Positions 1 to 7,628 of a stretch of DNA of 15,270 nt are shown here, piece by piece. Source of the DNA: Deferribacteres bacterium (GTDB taxonomy: Bacteria > Zhuqueibacterota > Zhuqueibacteria > Zhuqueibacterales > Geothermadaptataceae); contig JACKDF010000021.1 of NCBI GenBank assembly GCA_020633655.1, positions 1-15,270 on the forward strand, given 5' to 3'. The first letter of the stretch is position 1; each line of letters starts with the position of its first letter. The notes beneath the pieces are model-generated. The model saw only the letters and a program-made list of their open reading frames with translations, had not been told where the DNA came from and ran no database searches. A program made the translations under genes and the position numbers.

Positions 1-3
1 GAA

Positions 4-75
4 GCAGAGTTACGCAGAGAAAAAAAATTAAAAAACTCTGCGAATCTCTGCACCTTTGCGGCTCGGCGTTAGACT
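4..75. repeat. Intergenic hairpin repeat (partial, at window edge)
   Basis: Two 16-bp arms, at 4-19 and 36-51, are inverted copies of each other with 14 of 16 positions matching. Each arm is built from GCAGAG or CTCTGC units. They enclose a 16-nt spacer (20-35) that is almost pure A. The sequence continues to about 75 with the CTTTGCGG and CGGCGTT units typical of this kind of element. From memory, similar CTCTGCG/CTTTGCG intergenic repeats occur in many environmental bacterial genomes, but I could not search for them. The element may continue to the left of the window. A diverged relative lies at 12644-12679. It could fold in RNA from either strand; no function is shown. Confidence 0.6.
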
Positions 76-80
76 AAATT

Positions 81-109
81 TTGTTTTTGGCCATAAATCA
101 TGATATAAT
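81..109 (+). promoter_or_regulatory. Predicted sigma70-like promoter for the 144-1040 membrane protein
   Basis: A consensus -10 box TATAAT at 104-109 is preceded by TGA at 101-103, giving the extended -10 form TGnTATAAT. A weak -35 candidate TTGTTT (81-86) lies exactly 17 bp upstream. Transcription would begin near 116, leaving a leader of about 28 nt before the ATG at 144. The assignment is by consensus match only. The good -10 and the position make it the best promoter candidate in the window. Confidence 0.5.
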
Positions 110-143
110 TCATATCGTTCGATTAACATAGCCTAATGGATAA

Positions 144-1040
144 ATGATGTTCTTAAAATCCATCGTGACAATTTTCGATAGACTGGAAGCTCTCTCGGAA
201 GGACAGAAAACCTGGAGGATCGTTGCTTCGGGCCTGGTTCTAATTTTTCTCGCTACATTGGGTGTTATCGAACTGAACCGTCATGGCTTATTACCGGGAT
301 CCATTACTTCGTGGATCCCGCAAAATCATTTTTATGCAGTTCATCTCGCATTCACTTTGCTTTTGCTCATCGAAATAATCGGGCTTGTATTTGCCCTTTC
401 GCATTCGGTTTCCGATTCGGTTGGTAAGCAATTCGAAATATTTTCTCTCATACTTCTGCGCAATGCCTTCAAGCAATTCGTTTATTTTGATGAACCTATT
501 CAATGGCTGCAAATTTCTGAACCAATCTACCACATTTTATCGGATGCCGCTGGAGCCATCCTCATTTTTTTTGGTCTTGGTCTTTATTACCGATTACAAA
601 AACACAACCCCATTACCAGTGATGCGCAGGAACAGGGACAATTTATCGCTGCGAAAAAATTGCTCGCACTCCTGCTTTTGGTCGTTTTTGCAGCCACAGG
701 CATTTATTACAACATACACTACATCCTTACAGGGCAGGAATTCAATTTCTTTGGGACGTTCTATACCATCCTCATTTTCGCGGATATTTTACTGGTTTTA
801 ATTTCAATTCGCTACTGCACAACCTATCAGGTGGTATTCCGGAATTCAGGATTTGCTGTCATCACAGTTGTCATTCGGCTTGCTCTCGTAGCTCCCCCGT
901 ATTATTCCATTGCCCTTGGAATCTGTGCTATGCTTTTTGCCCTTGGGTTAACGATGTCATACAATAGTTTTACCTATGGTCTTCAATTGCATTCGGGCAA
1001 ACCAATACATCACGGCATGAAATCGAAAGACAACAATTGA
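144..1040 (+). CDS. Unrecognised multi-pass membrane protein, 298 aa
   Basis: I do not recognise the family. The protein has about seven hydrophobic segments, roughly at residues 25-43, 63-85, 132-150, 171-189, 204-221, 236-252 and 254-275. A soluble, partly basic stretch around 87-112 separates segments 2 and 3. The C-terminus is short and polar with a His/Lys-rich tail. No catalytic motif, heme-ligand pattern or transporter signature is obvious. Two consecutive ATG codons (144 and 147) start it and no strong ribosome site is visible. It is the only plus-strand gene and its last 31 bp overlap the end of cydC tail-to-tail. The upstream promoter suggests separate expression. An ion-channel or sensor-like role is conceivable but not supported by any motif. 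Confidence 0.75.
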   Translation: MMFLKSIVTIFDRLEALSEGQKTWRIVASGLVLIFLATLGVIELNRHGLLPGSITSWIPQNHFYAVHLAFTLLLLIEIIGLVFALSHSVSDSVGKQFEIFSLILLRNAFKQFVYFDEPIQWLQISEPIYHILSDAAGAILIFFGLGLYYRLQKHNPITSDAQEQGQFIAAKKLLALLLLVVFAATGIYYNIHYILTGQEFNFFGTFYTILIFADILLVLISIRYCTTYQVVFRNSGFAVITVVIRLALVAPPYYSIALGICAMLFALGLTMSYNSFTYGLQLHSGKPIHHGMKSKDNN

Positions 1041-2758
1041 TTTTGCTGCATAACCATTTCACGATACAAGCCGTCGTTTTTTAGCAAATCGCTATGCTTT
1101 CCGCTTTCGATGATCTGTCCCTCCTGCAGAACCAGAATACGATCGGCATTTTCCAGGCCCACCAAACGGTGCGTGAAAAGCACTACTGTTTTTTCCTCTG
1201 CCAACGGCCAAATCGACGCCAACAACGCTTTTTCAGTGACCACATCGAGGTTAGCCGTCGGTTCATCAAACAGGATGACGGGTGTATTTTTTAAAAGTGC
1301 GCGTGCGATGGACAAGCGTTGCCTTTGTCCTGCGCTCAATTGCAGGCCCTGTTCCCCTATCCATGTGTTGTAACCAGCTGGCAATTCCGCAATGAACTGA
1401 TGTATCTGCGCCAGACGCGCACAAGTTTCAACCTCTTGTGGCAGTGCAGCCGGATTTGCGAGACGGATATTTTCGAAAATGGTGTTATTGAACAAATGGG
1501 TATTTTGTGAAACGACAGCTATATGGCGTCGCAGCGCTTCCTGCGGTATCCGACGGATATCGACACCACCAAATTGAATAAGGCCCGCCTGAAATTCCCA
1601 AAAACGCATGAGAATATTGATAAGCGTTGATTTTCCAGCCCCACTCGCACCAACGACCACCGTTTTGGATTTTTCAGGAATGTCAAAAGAGAGATCATTC
1701 AGAACGAGGGAAGCATTTGCCGGGTAGCGAAATTTCAGATTTCGAATCGATAAGTGAAAATTCGCATCGAGAACCAATTCTGGCTTCGCGTCCTCCACAA
1801 TAGGCTCAGTTTCGATGATTTCAAACAGCCGGTCAGCAGCTTTCATACTGTTATCGAAATATTGTGCAGCTGCAGGAAGAGGCACAACGGCCTCAAAGGC
1901 TGCCATGGTTCCAATAACCAAAACGGAAAGAAACACACCTTCCATTTGCTGGCTGTTGACTTCCGGTATTGCTGCAGTCAAAATTACAAAAACTGCCGCG
2001 TTCATTATCAAACCAACGAGGGATTCGTGCAAGCCACTGACTAAAGCCATACGTCGCTGTAAATGAACATATTTTTTATTCAATACATCAAAGGCGGCTA
2101 AGTGGTCCTCCTGTCGTCCAAATGCGAGCAATTCCTGCATACCCTGCGTTGCATCGATTGCCATGACACTGAGTTGCGAGCGCGTCTCAATGAGTTCGTT
2201 TCCGGTTCTTTGACTCAAAAATCGTGTAAGTGCGGGTACACCAGTACCGCCGACGAGAAAAAAAGCCAGCAAAGTCAACGAAAACCGGATATCAAATATG
2301 CCAAAGAGAAACCACATTAATACGCTCACTGCGACAGCGACAACCGGCGGTGCGATAATGCGCACATAAACATGCTCCAGAGTTTCAACATCCGCAACGA
2401 TACGTGCCAGCAAATCACCGCTTTTGTAGTTTTGCAATCGCGCCGGCGCCAATGGCTCTACCGCCTTGTAGAACCAGACACGCAAACACTCGAGAATCCT
2501 GAACGTCACCTCGTGGGAAACATAACGCTCGAAATACCGAAAAACTCCCCGTGCAATGCCGAAGAATCGTACACCCACGATGCCTATCTGCAGTTCCGCA
2601 ATTGATGGATGCAAGGCCGCCTTGGCGATAATATAAGCGGAGGTCATCATCAAGCCGATGCCATTTCCAACGGTTAAAAATCCGAGAAGTGCAGCGAATG
2701 CCATCCAGCTTTTATAGGAAAGTGCAAGGCGAAGTACTTCAATGAAACGACCCTTCAT
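1010..2758 (-). CDS. cydC: CydC, ABC exporter subunit for cytochrome bd assembly
   Basis: CydC pairs with CydD to form the inner-membrane heterodimeric ABC transporter needed for cytochrome bd assembly. It is described as exporting cysteine or glutathione and as controlling heme. At 582 aa it has normal length. The membrane domain occupies residues 1 to about 310 and includes the CydC-typical stretch ARGVFRYFERYVSHEVTFR (69-87). The nucleotide-binding domain follows, with Walker A GASGAGKS (370-377), Q-loop Gln418, signature LSAGQ (474-478, one change from LSGGQ), Walker B VILFDEP (494-500, with Asp498 and catalytic Glu499) and switch His530. The start ATG overlaps the cydD stop as ATGA, with a GAGGTG ribosome site inside the end of cydD, so the two are probably translationally coupled. 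It is last in the rrf2-cydABDC run and converges with the 144-1040 gene. Confidence 0.93.
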   Translation of the reverse strand: MKGRFIEVLRLALSYKSWMAFAALLGFLTVGNGIGLMMTSAYIIAKAALHPSIAELQIGIVGVRFFGIARGVFRYFERYVSHEVTFRILECLRVWFYKAVEPLAPARLQNYKSGDLLARIVADVETLEHVYVRIIAPPVVAVAVSVLMWFLFGIFDIRFSLTLLAFFLVGGTGVPALTRFLSQRTGNELIETRSQLSVMAIDATQGMQELLAFGRQEDHLAAFDVLNKKYVHLQRRMALVSGLHESLVGLIMNAAVFVILTAAIPEVNSQQMEGVFLSVLVIGTMAAFEAVVPLPAAAQYFDNSMKAADRLFEIIETEPIVEDAKPELVLDANFHLSIRNLKFRYPANASLVLNDLSFDIPEKSKTVVVGASGAGKSTLINILMRFWEFQAGLIQFGGVDIRRIPQEALRRHIAVVSQNTHLFNNTIFENIRLANPAALPQEVETCARLAQIHQFIAELPAGYNTWIGEQGLQLSAGQRQRLSIARALLKNTPVILFDEPTANLDVVTEKALLASIWPLAEEKTVVLFTHRLVGLENADRILVLQEGQIIESGKHSDLLKNDGLYREMVMQQNQLLSFDFMP

Positions 2759-4485
2759 GCCGCCACCTCGGCTGCCCTGATCAATTCGGCGTAGGGACCA
2801 TTCTTGTTCAGTAATGACCTGTGTGTACCAATTTCTGCAATTCTTCCGGCGGACAAGACTACCACCTGATCTGCAAAACGGACCGTATTCAACCGGTGCG
2901 CAATAATCAAAACAGTTCGACCTGCCATTAAATGCTGCATGGAATCAAGCATTTGTCTTTCCAGTCGTGGATCCATATTGGCCGTTGGTTCATCCAGAAT
3001 AAGAATGGGAGCATCTTTCAAAAACGCTCGTGCCAGAGCGAGTCGTTGAGCCTGTCCACCACTCAGGCGCGCGCCCCGCTCACCAATTTGGGTTTCGTAT
3101 CCTTCAGGTAACTTTTCGATAAATTCATGAATATGGGCCTGGCCAGCTGCTTCTCTTACCAATTTGTCACTTGCTGCAGGATTTGACAATCGAATGTTAT
3201 CGGCGATGGTACGGTTAAACAAATAAGGATTTTGTGGCACCCAGGCAATCTGATCGCGCCAATTCTGCGCATCAATATCCTGCAAATTTGTATCACCGAA
3301 AAAAATCGCACCGTTTTCAGGATAAAGAAACTGCAAAAGTAAATGGCTCAATGTTGTTTTCCCCGCCCCACTTTTACCAACCAAGGCGGTAATGGTCCCG
3401 GGTTGCAACTCAAGTGAGATATCGCTCAATGCGCAGCGATTGTCTGGTTTATAGGTATAGGAAACATGCTCAAAACGAAGAATTGAATTCGTATTTTTCA
3501 AATGCAGAGAAGGATTATTCGGGATTTCCGGTAACGGAGAATCAAAAACAGCAAAAATTCGCCGGGCTGCTGCCACGCCTTCCATACCCGCATGATAACG
3601 CGCTCCCAATTGCCGAACCGGCGCAAAAAATTCCGGCGCCACAATCAATATGAACATGGCCTGTTCGAAAGCAATTTTATCATGAAGCAGCCGCAAGCCA
3701 ATTTCAACCGCAATGAGGGCAATTCCAATTGTTGCAACAATCTCCAGAACCAATGCTGAAAGGAAGGCAATTTTCAAAACATCCATCGTGGCATGGCGAA
3801 AATCCCTGCTTATTTCTGAAATGGTTTTAATCTGCTCTGTGCTGCGGCCAAACAATTTTAAAGTAGTTAATCCCTGCAGGACATCTAAAAAATGTGCGCT
3901 CATTCGACTCAATGTTTGCCATTGTTTGTCGTTCAAGCGTGCAGCTGTGGAACCGATAAGCACGATAAAGATCGGAATCAAAGGAGCAGTCAAGAGAAAG
4001 ACAAATCCGGAGAGCACATCAGCGGGAAATATAAAGACTAATATGGTGAGGGGAATTAATACTGCAAGAAAGAGTTGCGGTAAAAATTGGCTGAAATAGG
4101 CATCAATTTTTTCGATACCAGCAATCAGCGTTGTATTCAACTCACCGCTCCGTTCATTTTTAAGATAGTTGGGGCCAAGTCTGGTTAAATGTGCGCTCAG
4201 CCCTTTCCGAAGCTGCATCATTATTGTTGCCGACACCTCGGTCGCACGGTTGGTTCCAAACCAGCGAAGAACAAAAAGTAGTCCGCTTAAACCAGCAAAG
4301 TACCCTAAAAAATGGAAAACGGATGCAAGGGATTGTTTTTCAAGGAAGACACGATGAATAATCGTGCTGAGAATTTGTGCTTGCCCAATCACACAAAGTG
4401 CGCCGAGGAAACCAAAGAGAATGGTCATCGCGAAAGCTGGCTTGCTACCGGACAGCAGTTTTAATAATCTTCGGTCAAAATGCAT
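2755..4485 (-). CDS. cydD: CydD, ABC exporter subunit for cytochrome bd assembly
   Basis: This is the first half of the CydDC heterodimeric exporter (576 aa), a normal length. An N-terminal six-helix membrane domain spans residues 1 to about 315, including the CydD-like motif GERSGELNTT region near 110-120. The ATPase domain follows, with Walker A GKSGAGKT (370-377), Q-loop Gln418, signature LSGGQ (474-478), Walker B ILILDEP (494-500, Asp498 and Glu499) and switch His530. Both halves of this exporter therefore look ATPase-competent. It starts 114 bp after the cydB stop, across a perfect inverted repeat, and no clear ribosome site precedes the ATG. It ends in an ATGA overlap with cydC. Naming of the D and C halves rests on gene order and the family-typical N-terminal sequences. 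Confidence 0.92.
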   Translation of the reverse strand: MHFDRRLLKLLSGSKPAFAMTILFGFLGALCVIGQAQILSTIIHRVFLEKQSLASVFHFLGYFAGLSGLLFVLRWFGTNRATEVSATIMMQLRKGLSAHLTRLGPNYLKNERSGELNTTLIAGIEKIDAYFSQFLPQLFLAVLIPLTILVFIFPADVLSGFVFLLTAPLIPIFIVLIGSTAARLNDKQWQTLSRMSAHFLDVLQGLTTLKLFGRSTEQIKTISEISRDFRHATMDVLKIAFLSALVLEIVATIGIALIAVEIGLRLLHDKIAFEQAMFILIVAPEFFAPVRQLGARYHAGMEGVAAARRIFAVFDSPLPEIPNNPSLHLKNTNSILRFEHVSYTYKPDNRCALSDISLELQPGTITALVGKSGAGKTTLSHLLLQFLYPENGAIFFGDTNLQDIDAQNWRDQIAWVPQNPYLFNRTIADNIRLSNPAASDKLVREAAGQAHIHEFIEKLPEGYETQIGERGARLSGGQAQRLALARAFLKDAPILILDEPTANMDPRLERQMLDSMQHLMAGRTVLIIAHRLNTVRFADQVVVLSAGRIAEIGTHRSLLNKNGPYAELIRAAEVAA

Positions 4486-4507
4486 GTTTTCAGTTGGTTA
4501 AAAGAAG

Positions 4508-4552
4508 GAATCCATAACAGTCCGATTTTGGTGATCATTCTGTTATGGATTC
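4508..4552. repeat. Perfect 13-bp inverted repeat between cydB and cydD
   Basis: GAATCCATAACAG (4508-4520) and CTGTTATGGATTC (4540-4552) are exact reverse complements, separated by a 19-nt spacer. In the cyd transcript (minus strand) this forms a 13-bp stem, followed by CTTCTTTTAACC and then the cydD ATG 22 nt beyond the stem. The tract after the stem is only weakly T-rich, so a full intrinsic terminator is doubtful. A partial terminator, an mRNA-stabilising stem that lets cydAB outnumber cydDC, or a protein-binding site all remain possible. The gap otherwise shows nothing gene-like. Confidence 0.75.
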
Positions 4553-4599
4553 TGGGTTACAGCACACAAATATAAAAATCTGAATCTGTGATCAGTAGC

Positions 4600-5613
4600 T
4601 CAATACTCCAACTCTGATTCATGGCTGATACGTTGACGGAATATCCAGTACGTCCAGCTCTGGTAGATCAGCACAATTGGAACAAAAATTAATGCAATAA
4701 TACTCATCACCTTCAATGTGTAGTCACTGGAGGATGCGGTATAAATTGTCAGACTCCATGCATCGTTCAGGCTGGAAACCATCACGCGTGGAAAGAGTCC
4801 CATAAATATCGTGGTTACCGAAGCCGCGATGGTTATTCCGGTCATAATAAATGCCCAGCCGGAATAATTATTACGGATCAGCCATCCACTGAGTAAAATA
4901 GCAACACCTGCCAGTATTGGCACAACACCGGGATCGACGCCCAGTCTTGTGAACATGTCTGTTTCAAAATAACCATAAATTGTGAAAATAAAAATTAAAG
5001 CTGTGGTGGGTAACCATAACTTTTGTGCAACGGCTCGCGATTTTTCCCGCAGATCGCCCACTGTCTTCAGGTTGAGAAAGATGGCGCCATGCAGGGTAAA
5101 AAGAGCCAGGGATGTGAGACCACCAACGAGGGAGTAGAGATTTAATAAGTTAAAAAATCCACCGGTATACTGCATATTGCCATCGATGGGCACACCGCGG
5201 ATGAGGTTCGCCATTGCGACGCCCCATAACAGAGCCGGAACAAAGCTTCCTGTGAAAAGCATCCAATCCCAGAATGTACGCCAGCGCGGGCTCTCATCTT
5301 TGCTGCGGTATTCAAAAGAAACGCCGCGTATGATAAGGGCAAGCAGCATGAGCACCAGGGGCAAATAAAATCCGCTAAACATCGTTGCATACCAGTGGGG
5401 GAAAGCAGCGAACATGGCCCCTCCTGCGGTGAGCAGCCATACTTCATTTCCATCCCAAAATGTGCCAATCGTGTTGATAATGACGCGACGGGTGCGGTCA
5501 TCTTTGCCAAGGAATGGCATCAAAATGCCAACGCCGTAATCAAATCCTTCCAAAAAGAAAAATCCGATAAAGAGCACGGCAATTAAAACGAACCATAATG
5601 TATTTAAATCCAT
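4600..5613 (-). CDS. cydB: Cytochrome bd ubiquinol oxidase subunit II
   Basis: CydB is the second large subunit of the bd-type quinol:O2 oxidoreductase in the cytoplasmic membrane. The 337-aa length is normal. The N-terminus has the family hallmark LEGFDYGVG (21-29) and then WDGNEVWL (53-60). Asp25 and Asp54 correspond to Asp29 and Asp58 of the E. coli subunit. A GVSFEYR motif follows near residue 97 and about eight to nine hydrophobic helices run to the end. A good ribosome site (AAGGAG, 7 nt spacing) precedes the ATG. It lies 36 bp after cydA, so the two should be co-transcribed. No small CydX-type subunit gene follows it. Confidence 0.95.
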   Translation of the reverse strand: MDLNTLWFVLIAVLFIGFFFLEGFDYGVGILMPFLGKDDRTRRVIINTIGTFWDGNEVWLLTAGGAMFAAFPHWYATMFSGFYLPLVLMLLALIIRGVSFEYRSKDESPRWRTFWDWMLFTGSFVPALLWGVAMANLIRGVPIDGNMQYTGGFFNLLNLYSLVGGLTSLALFTLHGAIFLNLKTVGDLREKSRAVAQKLWLPTTALIFIFTIYGYFETDMFTRLGVDPGVVPILAGVAILLSGWLIRNNYSGWAFIMTGITIAASVTTIFMGLFPRVMVSSLNDAWSLTIYTASSSDYTLKVMSIIALIFVPIVLIYQSWTYWIFRQRISHESELEY

Positions 5614-5649
5614 TTTTTATCTCCTTATTTTGAAGCCAGATACCATACA

Positions 5650-7005
5650 TTAATGCGCTTCCGGTATAACTTCACTGGTTCCTGCGACAGCATATTTTTT
5701 CAACAAATAAACAGTTGCAGCCATCAAGGAACCGTAAAGCAGCGTAAAGGCGATCAAAGAGAAGAATACTTCTCCTGAACTAACGGCAACCGAAACGGCT
5801 TCTTCAACCCGCATAACGCCAAACACAGCCCAGGGCTGGCGGGCAATCTCCGTAAAAATCCATCCTGTTGAATTTGCCAGATAGGGCAAGGCAATTCCCC
5901 CTATCATCAGTTTCAAATAAAGCGGTGCGAAATCCATACTGCCTTTTAAAACTTTGAACAGGCCGAATAAAAGCATGAACAACATAACAAAACCCAATCC
6001 TGTCATTATGCGAAATGTCCAGTAGGAAATCGCAACCGGCGGCACATAATTTCCCGGACCATAAAGTTGTTCGTATTCTTGCTGAATATCGTTAATACCC
6101 TTTACCTCGCCTTCAAACCGGTTGTATGCTAAAAAGCTGAGTAGTGCTGGTACTCTTATTGCGAAGACATCTTTGCGTTCTTTTTCATTGCCGATGGTAA
6201 ATAAAGACATTGCTGCGGGATTTTCATTTTGCCACAACGCTTCTGCTGCGGCCATTTTCATAGGTTGAATCTTAATCATGTACTGTGCCTGGCTATGTCC
6301 TACCAAAATAACCATCAAGGTTCCAATCAGACCATAGACAACACCGAACTTAAACGATTTTTGATAGACAAGAGCATCCTCGCTCTTTTTAAAAAGGTGC
6401 CATGCACTTATCCCAAGGATGAAGAAAGCCGCGGTGCACATTCCAGCGAAAAAAACATGGGGAAACTGAACCCAAACATGCCCATTAGTCAGCAGCGCAA
6501 AGAAGTCGGACATCTCCGCACGGCCGTTGCGAATGACATAACCTACAGGCTGCTGCATGAAGGAGTTCGCGATTAAAATCCAAAGTGCGGACAGGTTTGA
6601 ACCAATGGCAACGATCCACATCGTTATAGCATGCATTTTCCGGGATAATTTTTCCCAACCAAAAATCCAGATACCCAGAAATGTCGACTCAAGAAAAAAT
6701 GCCAAAAGCGCTTCAATGGCCAACGGTGCACCAAAAATATCACCAACAAAACGGGAGTACTCGGACCAGTTCATTCCAAATTGGAATTCCTGCACTATCC
6801 CCGTGACCACACCGATAGCAAAATTAATGAGAAATAGCTTACCCCAGAATTTTGTCATGCGTTTGTATTCTTCTTTTCCCGTGCGCACATAAATCGTCTC
6901 CATAATCGCCACCGCAATGGATAGACCAAGCGTCAGAGGGACAAAAAAGAAGTGGTACACTGTCGTGATTGCAAATTGCCATCGTGCAAGCATTAAAGCA
7001 TCCAT
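5650..7005 (-). CDS. cydA: Cytochrome bd ubiquinol oxidase subunit I, short Q-loop type
   Basis: CydA is the heme-bearing and quinol-binding subunit of cytochrome bd, which reduces O2 to water using quinol without pumping protons. Visible heme ligands are His18 (E. coli His19), His183 in the segment QFPHVFFAG and Met334 in FRIMTG (the low-spin heme b pair), and Glu386 in WIFTEIARQPW (E. coli Glu445). Glu73 and Glu98, in the VQEFQFG and LAIE regions, match the conserved proton-path acids. The quinol loop contains QPMKMAAAEALW and is short: the protein is 451 aa against about 520 for E. coli. The usual GRQPW appears as ARQPW (388-392). A strong GAGGAGG ribosome site lies 5 nt before the ATG. 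It is 47 bp downstream of the rrf2 gene. Confidence 0.95.
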   Translation of the reverse strand: MDALMLARWQFAITTVYHFFFVPLTLGLSIAVAIMETIYVRTGKEEYKRMTKFWGKLFLINFAIGVVTGIVQEFQFGMNWSEYSRFVGDIFGAPLAIEALLAFFLESTFLGIWIFGWEKLSRKMHAITMWIVAIGSNLSALWILIANSFMQQPVGYVIRNGRAEMSDFFALLTNGHVWVQFPHVFFAGMCTAAFFILGISAWHLFKKSEDALVYQKSFKFGVVYGLIGTLMVILVGHSQAQYMIKIQPMKMAAAEALWQNENPAAMSLFTIGNEKERKDVFAIRVPALLSFLAYNRFEGEVKGINDIQQEYEQLYGPGNYVPPVAISYWTFRIMTGLGFVMLFMLLFGLFKVLKGSMDFAPLYLKLMIGGIALPYLANSTGWIFTEIARQPWAVFGVMRVEEAVSVAVSSGEVFFSLIAFTLLYGSLMAATVYLLKKYAVAGTSEVIPEAH

Positions 7006-7052
7006 AAACTCCTCCTCGTTAAGTATTTTTTTTGATTACAACTTTCACGTTA

Positions 7053-7523
7053 TCAACTTTTGTCTTCTAATCGCGATTTTTTAAACGCCTCCACTTTCGC
7101 GGCATCGAAATCAGCTTCCGTAAAAATGAATTCTTCAAGGGTCCTGCTTTTCAGCTCCCGGATTAAGCGGTTTTCTTCTTCGATAAAAAAAGAATGAATT
7201 CGACAGGGAGGCGGCAAGGGGCAAAATTCAGGGTCATTCACGCATTGGCTCACCGGATCATGCATTCCCATTCCCTGTAAAATTTGAAAAAGGGTCAGGT
7301 TTTGGGGAGCAACATTCAAAAAAACACCCCCAACTTTCCCCTGAACCGTATCAAGGATATGTGCGCCTTTAAGTTGATACACAATTTTTGTAGCAAAAGG
7401 CCGGGTAATAAATAAATTTTCAGAAATTATCGAAAGGGGAATGGGCCCTTTTAGATAGTTTCCCCCTAAATAAGCACAAATTCGGATTGCAAAATCATAT
7501 TCACGTTTAACACAAAAAACCAT
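7053..7523 (-). CDS. Rrf2-family transcriptional regulator with three putative Fe-S cysteines
   Basis: This 156-aa protein has the Rrf2 winged-helix layout. An N-terminal KREYDFAIRICAYL helix (6-19) is followed by the DNA-binding helix region (about 26-55) and the wing motif GKVGG (62-66). Three cysteines, Cys94, Cys101 and Cys107 (spacing x6 and x5), sit where IscR and NsrR bind an iron-sulfur cluster. The reading frame is open upstream to 7628, but those 35 extra codons encode sequence unlike the family and cover a palindrome and a putative -10 box. I therefore place the start at the ATG at 7523, where the protein begins like other Rrf2 members. It heads the cyd run, 47 bp before cydA, so it is probably the redox or NO sensor controlling the oxidase and itself. 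The exact subgroup (NsrR-like or IscR-like) is unresolved. Confidence 0.85.
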   Translation of the reverse strand: MVFCVKREYDFAIRICAYLGGNYLKGPIPLSIISENLFITRPFATKIVYQLKGAHILDTVQGKVGGVFLNVAPQNLTLFQILQGMGMHDPVSQCVNDPEFCPLPPPCRIHSFFIEEENRLIRELKSRTLEEFIFTEADFDAAKVEAFKKSRLEDKS

Positions 7524-7525
7524 AC

Positions 7526-7561
7526 TATACCCAATTAGTAATATTATACAAAATTGGTATA
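7526..7561 (-). promoter_or_regulatory. Putative rrf2-cyd promoter/operator with inverted repeat
   Basis: TATACCCAATT (7526-7536) and AATTGGTATA (7552-7561) form an inverted repeat of 10-bp arms with a single extra C. A perfect 8-bp palindrome TAATATTA (7539-7546) lies near the centre. On the minus strand a TATAAT box occupies 7548-7543, with no good -35, so transcription would start about 13 nt before the rrf2 ATG. Reading the other way, a plus-strand TATAAT lies at 7558-7563. A palindrome over the putative -10 box fits autoregulation by the Rrf2 protein. This is inference from position, because the motif is not one I recognise. Confidence 0.5.
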
Positions 7562-7628
7562 ATATAAAATAATTCTGAAAGGATGGAATAATTTTTTTTA
7601 TGTCGTGAAGAAGTTGGAGGTTAAACAA

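Noticed and set aside
385..801. Plus-strand 138-codon frame inside the 144-1040 membrane protein gene, and the 80-codon minus-strand frame at 291-533
   Set aside because: Both overlap the longer membrane-protein frame, which has coherent hydrophobic segments and an upstream promoter. Neither resembles a protein family.
4461..4538. Minus-strand frame of 25 codons after cydB as a possible CydX subunit
   Set aside because: It lacks a 20-residue hydrophobic helix and a ribosome site, overlaps the inverted repeat and the cydD start, and does not resemble CydX.
5142..5510. Minus-strand 122-codon frame within cydB
   Set aside because: It is in another frame of a clear cydB gene and its composition is not protein-like.
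7018..7057. Possible hairpin TTGATAAC...GTTGTAATCAA between rrf2 and cydA
   Set aside because: The pairing is interrupted and AT-rich with an unpaired GTA, and it is followed by A residues in the transcript, so it is not a terminator.
7524..7628. N-terminal extension of the Rrf2 protein by 35 codons
   Set aside because: The extension is unlike Rrf2 N-termini, contains the palindrome and -10 box, and the ATG at 7523 gives the expected protein start.
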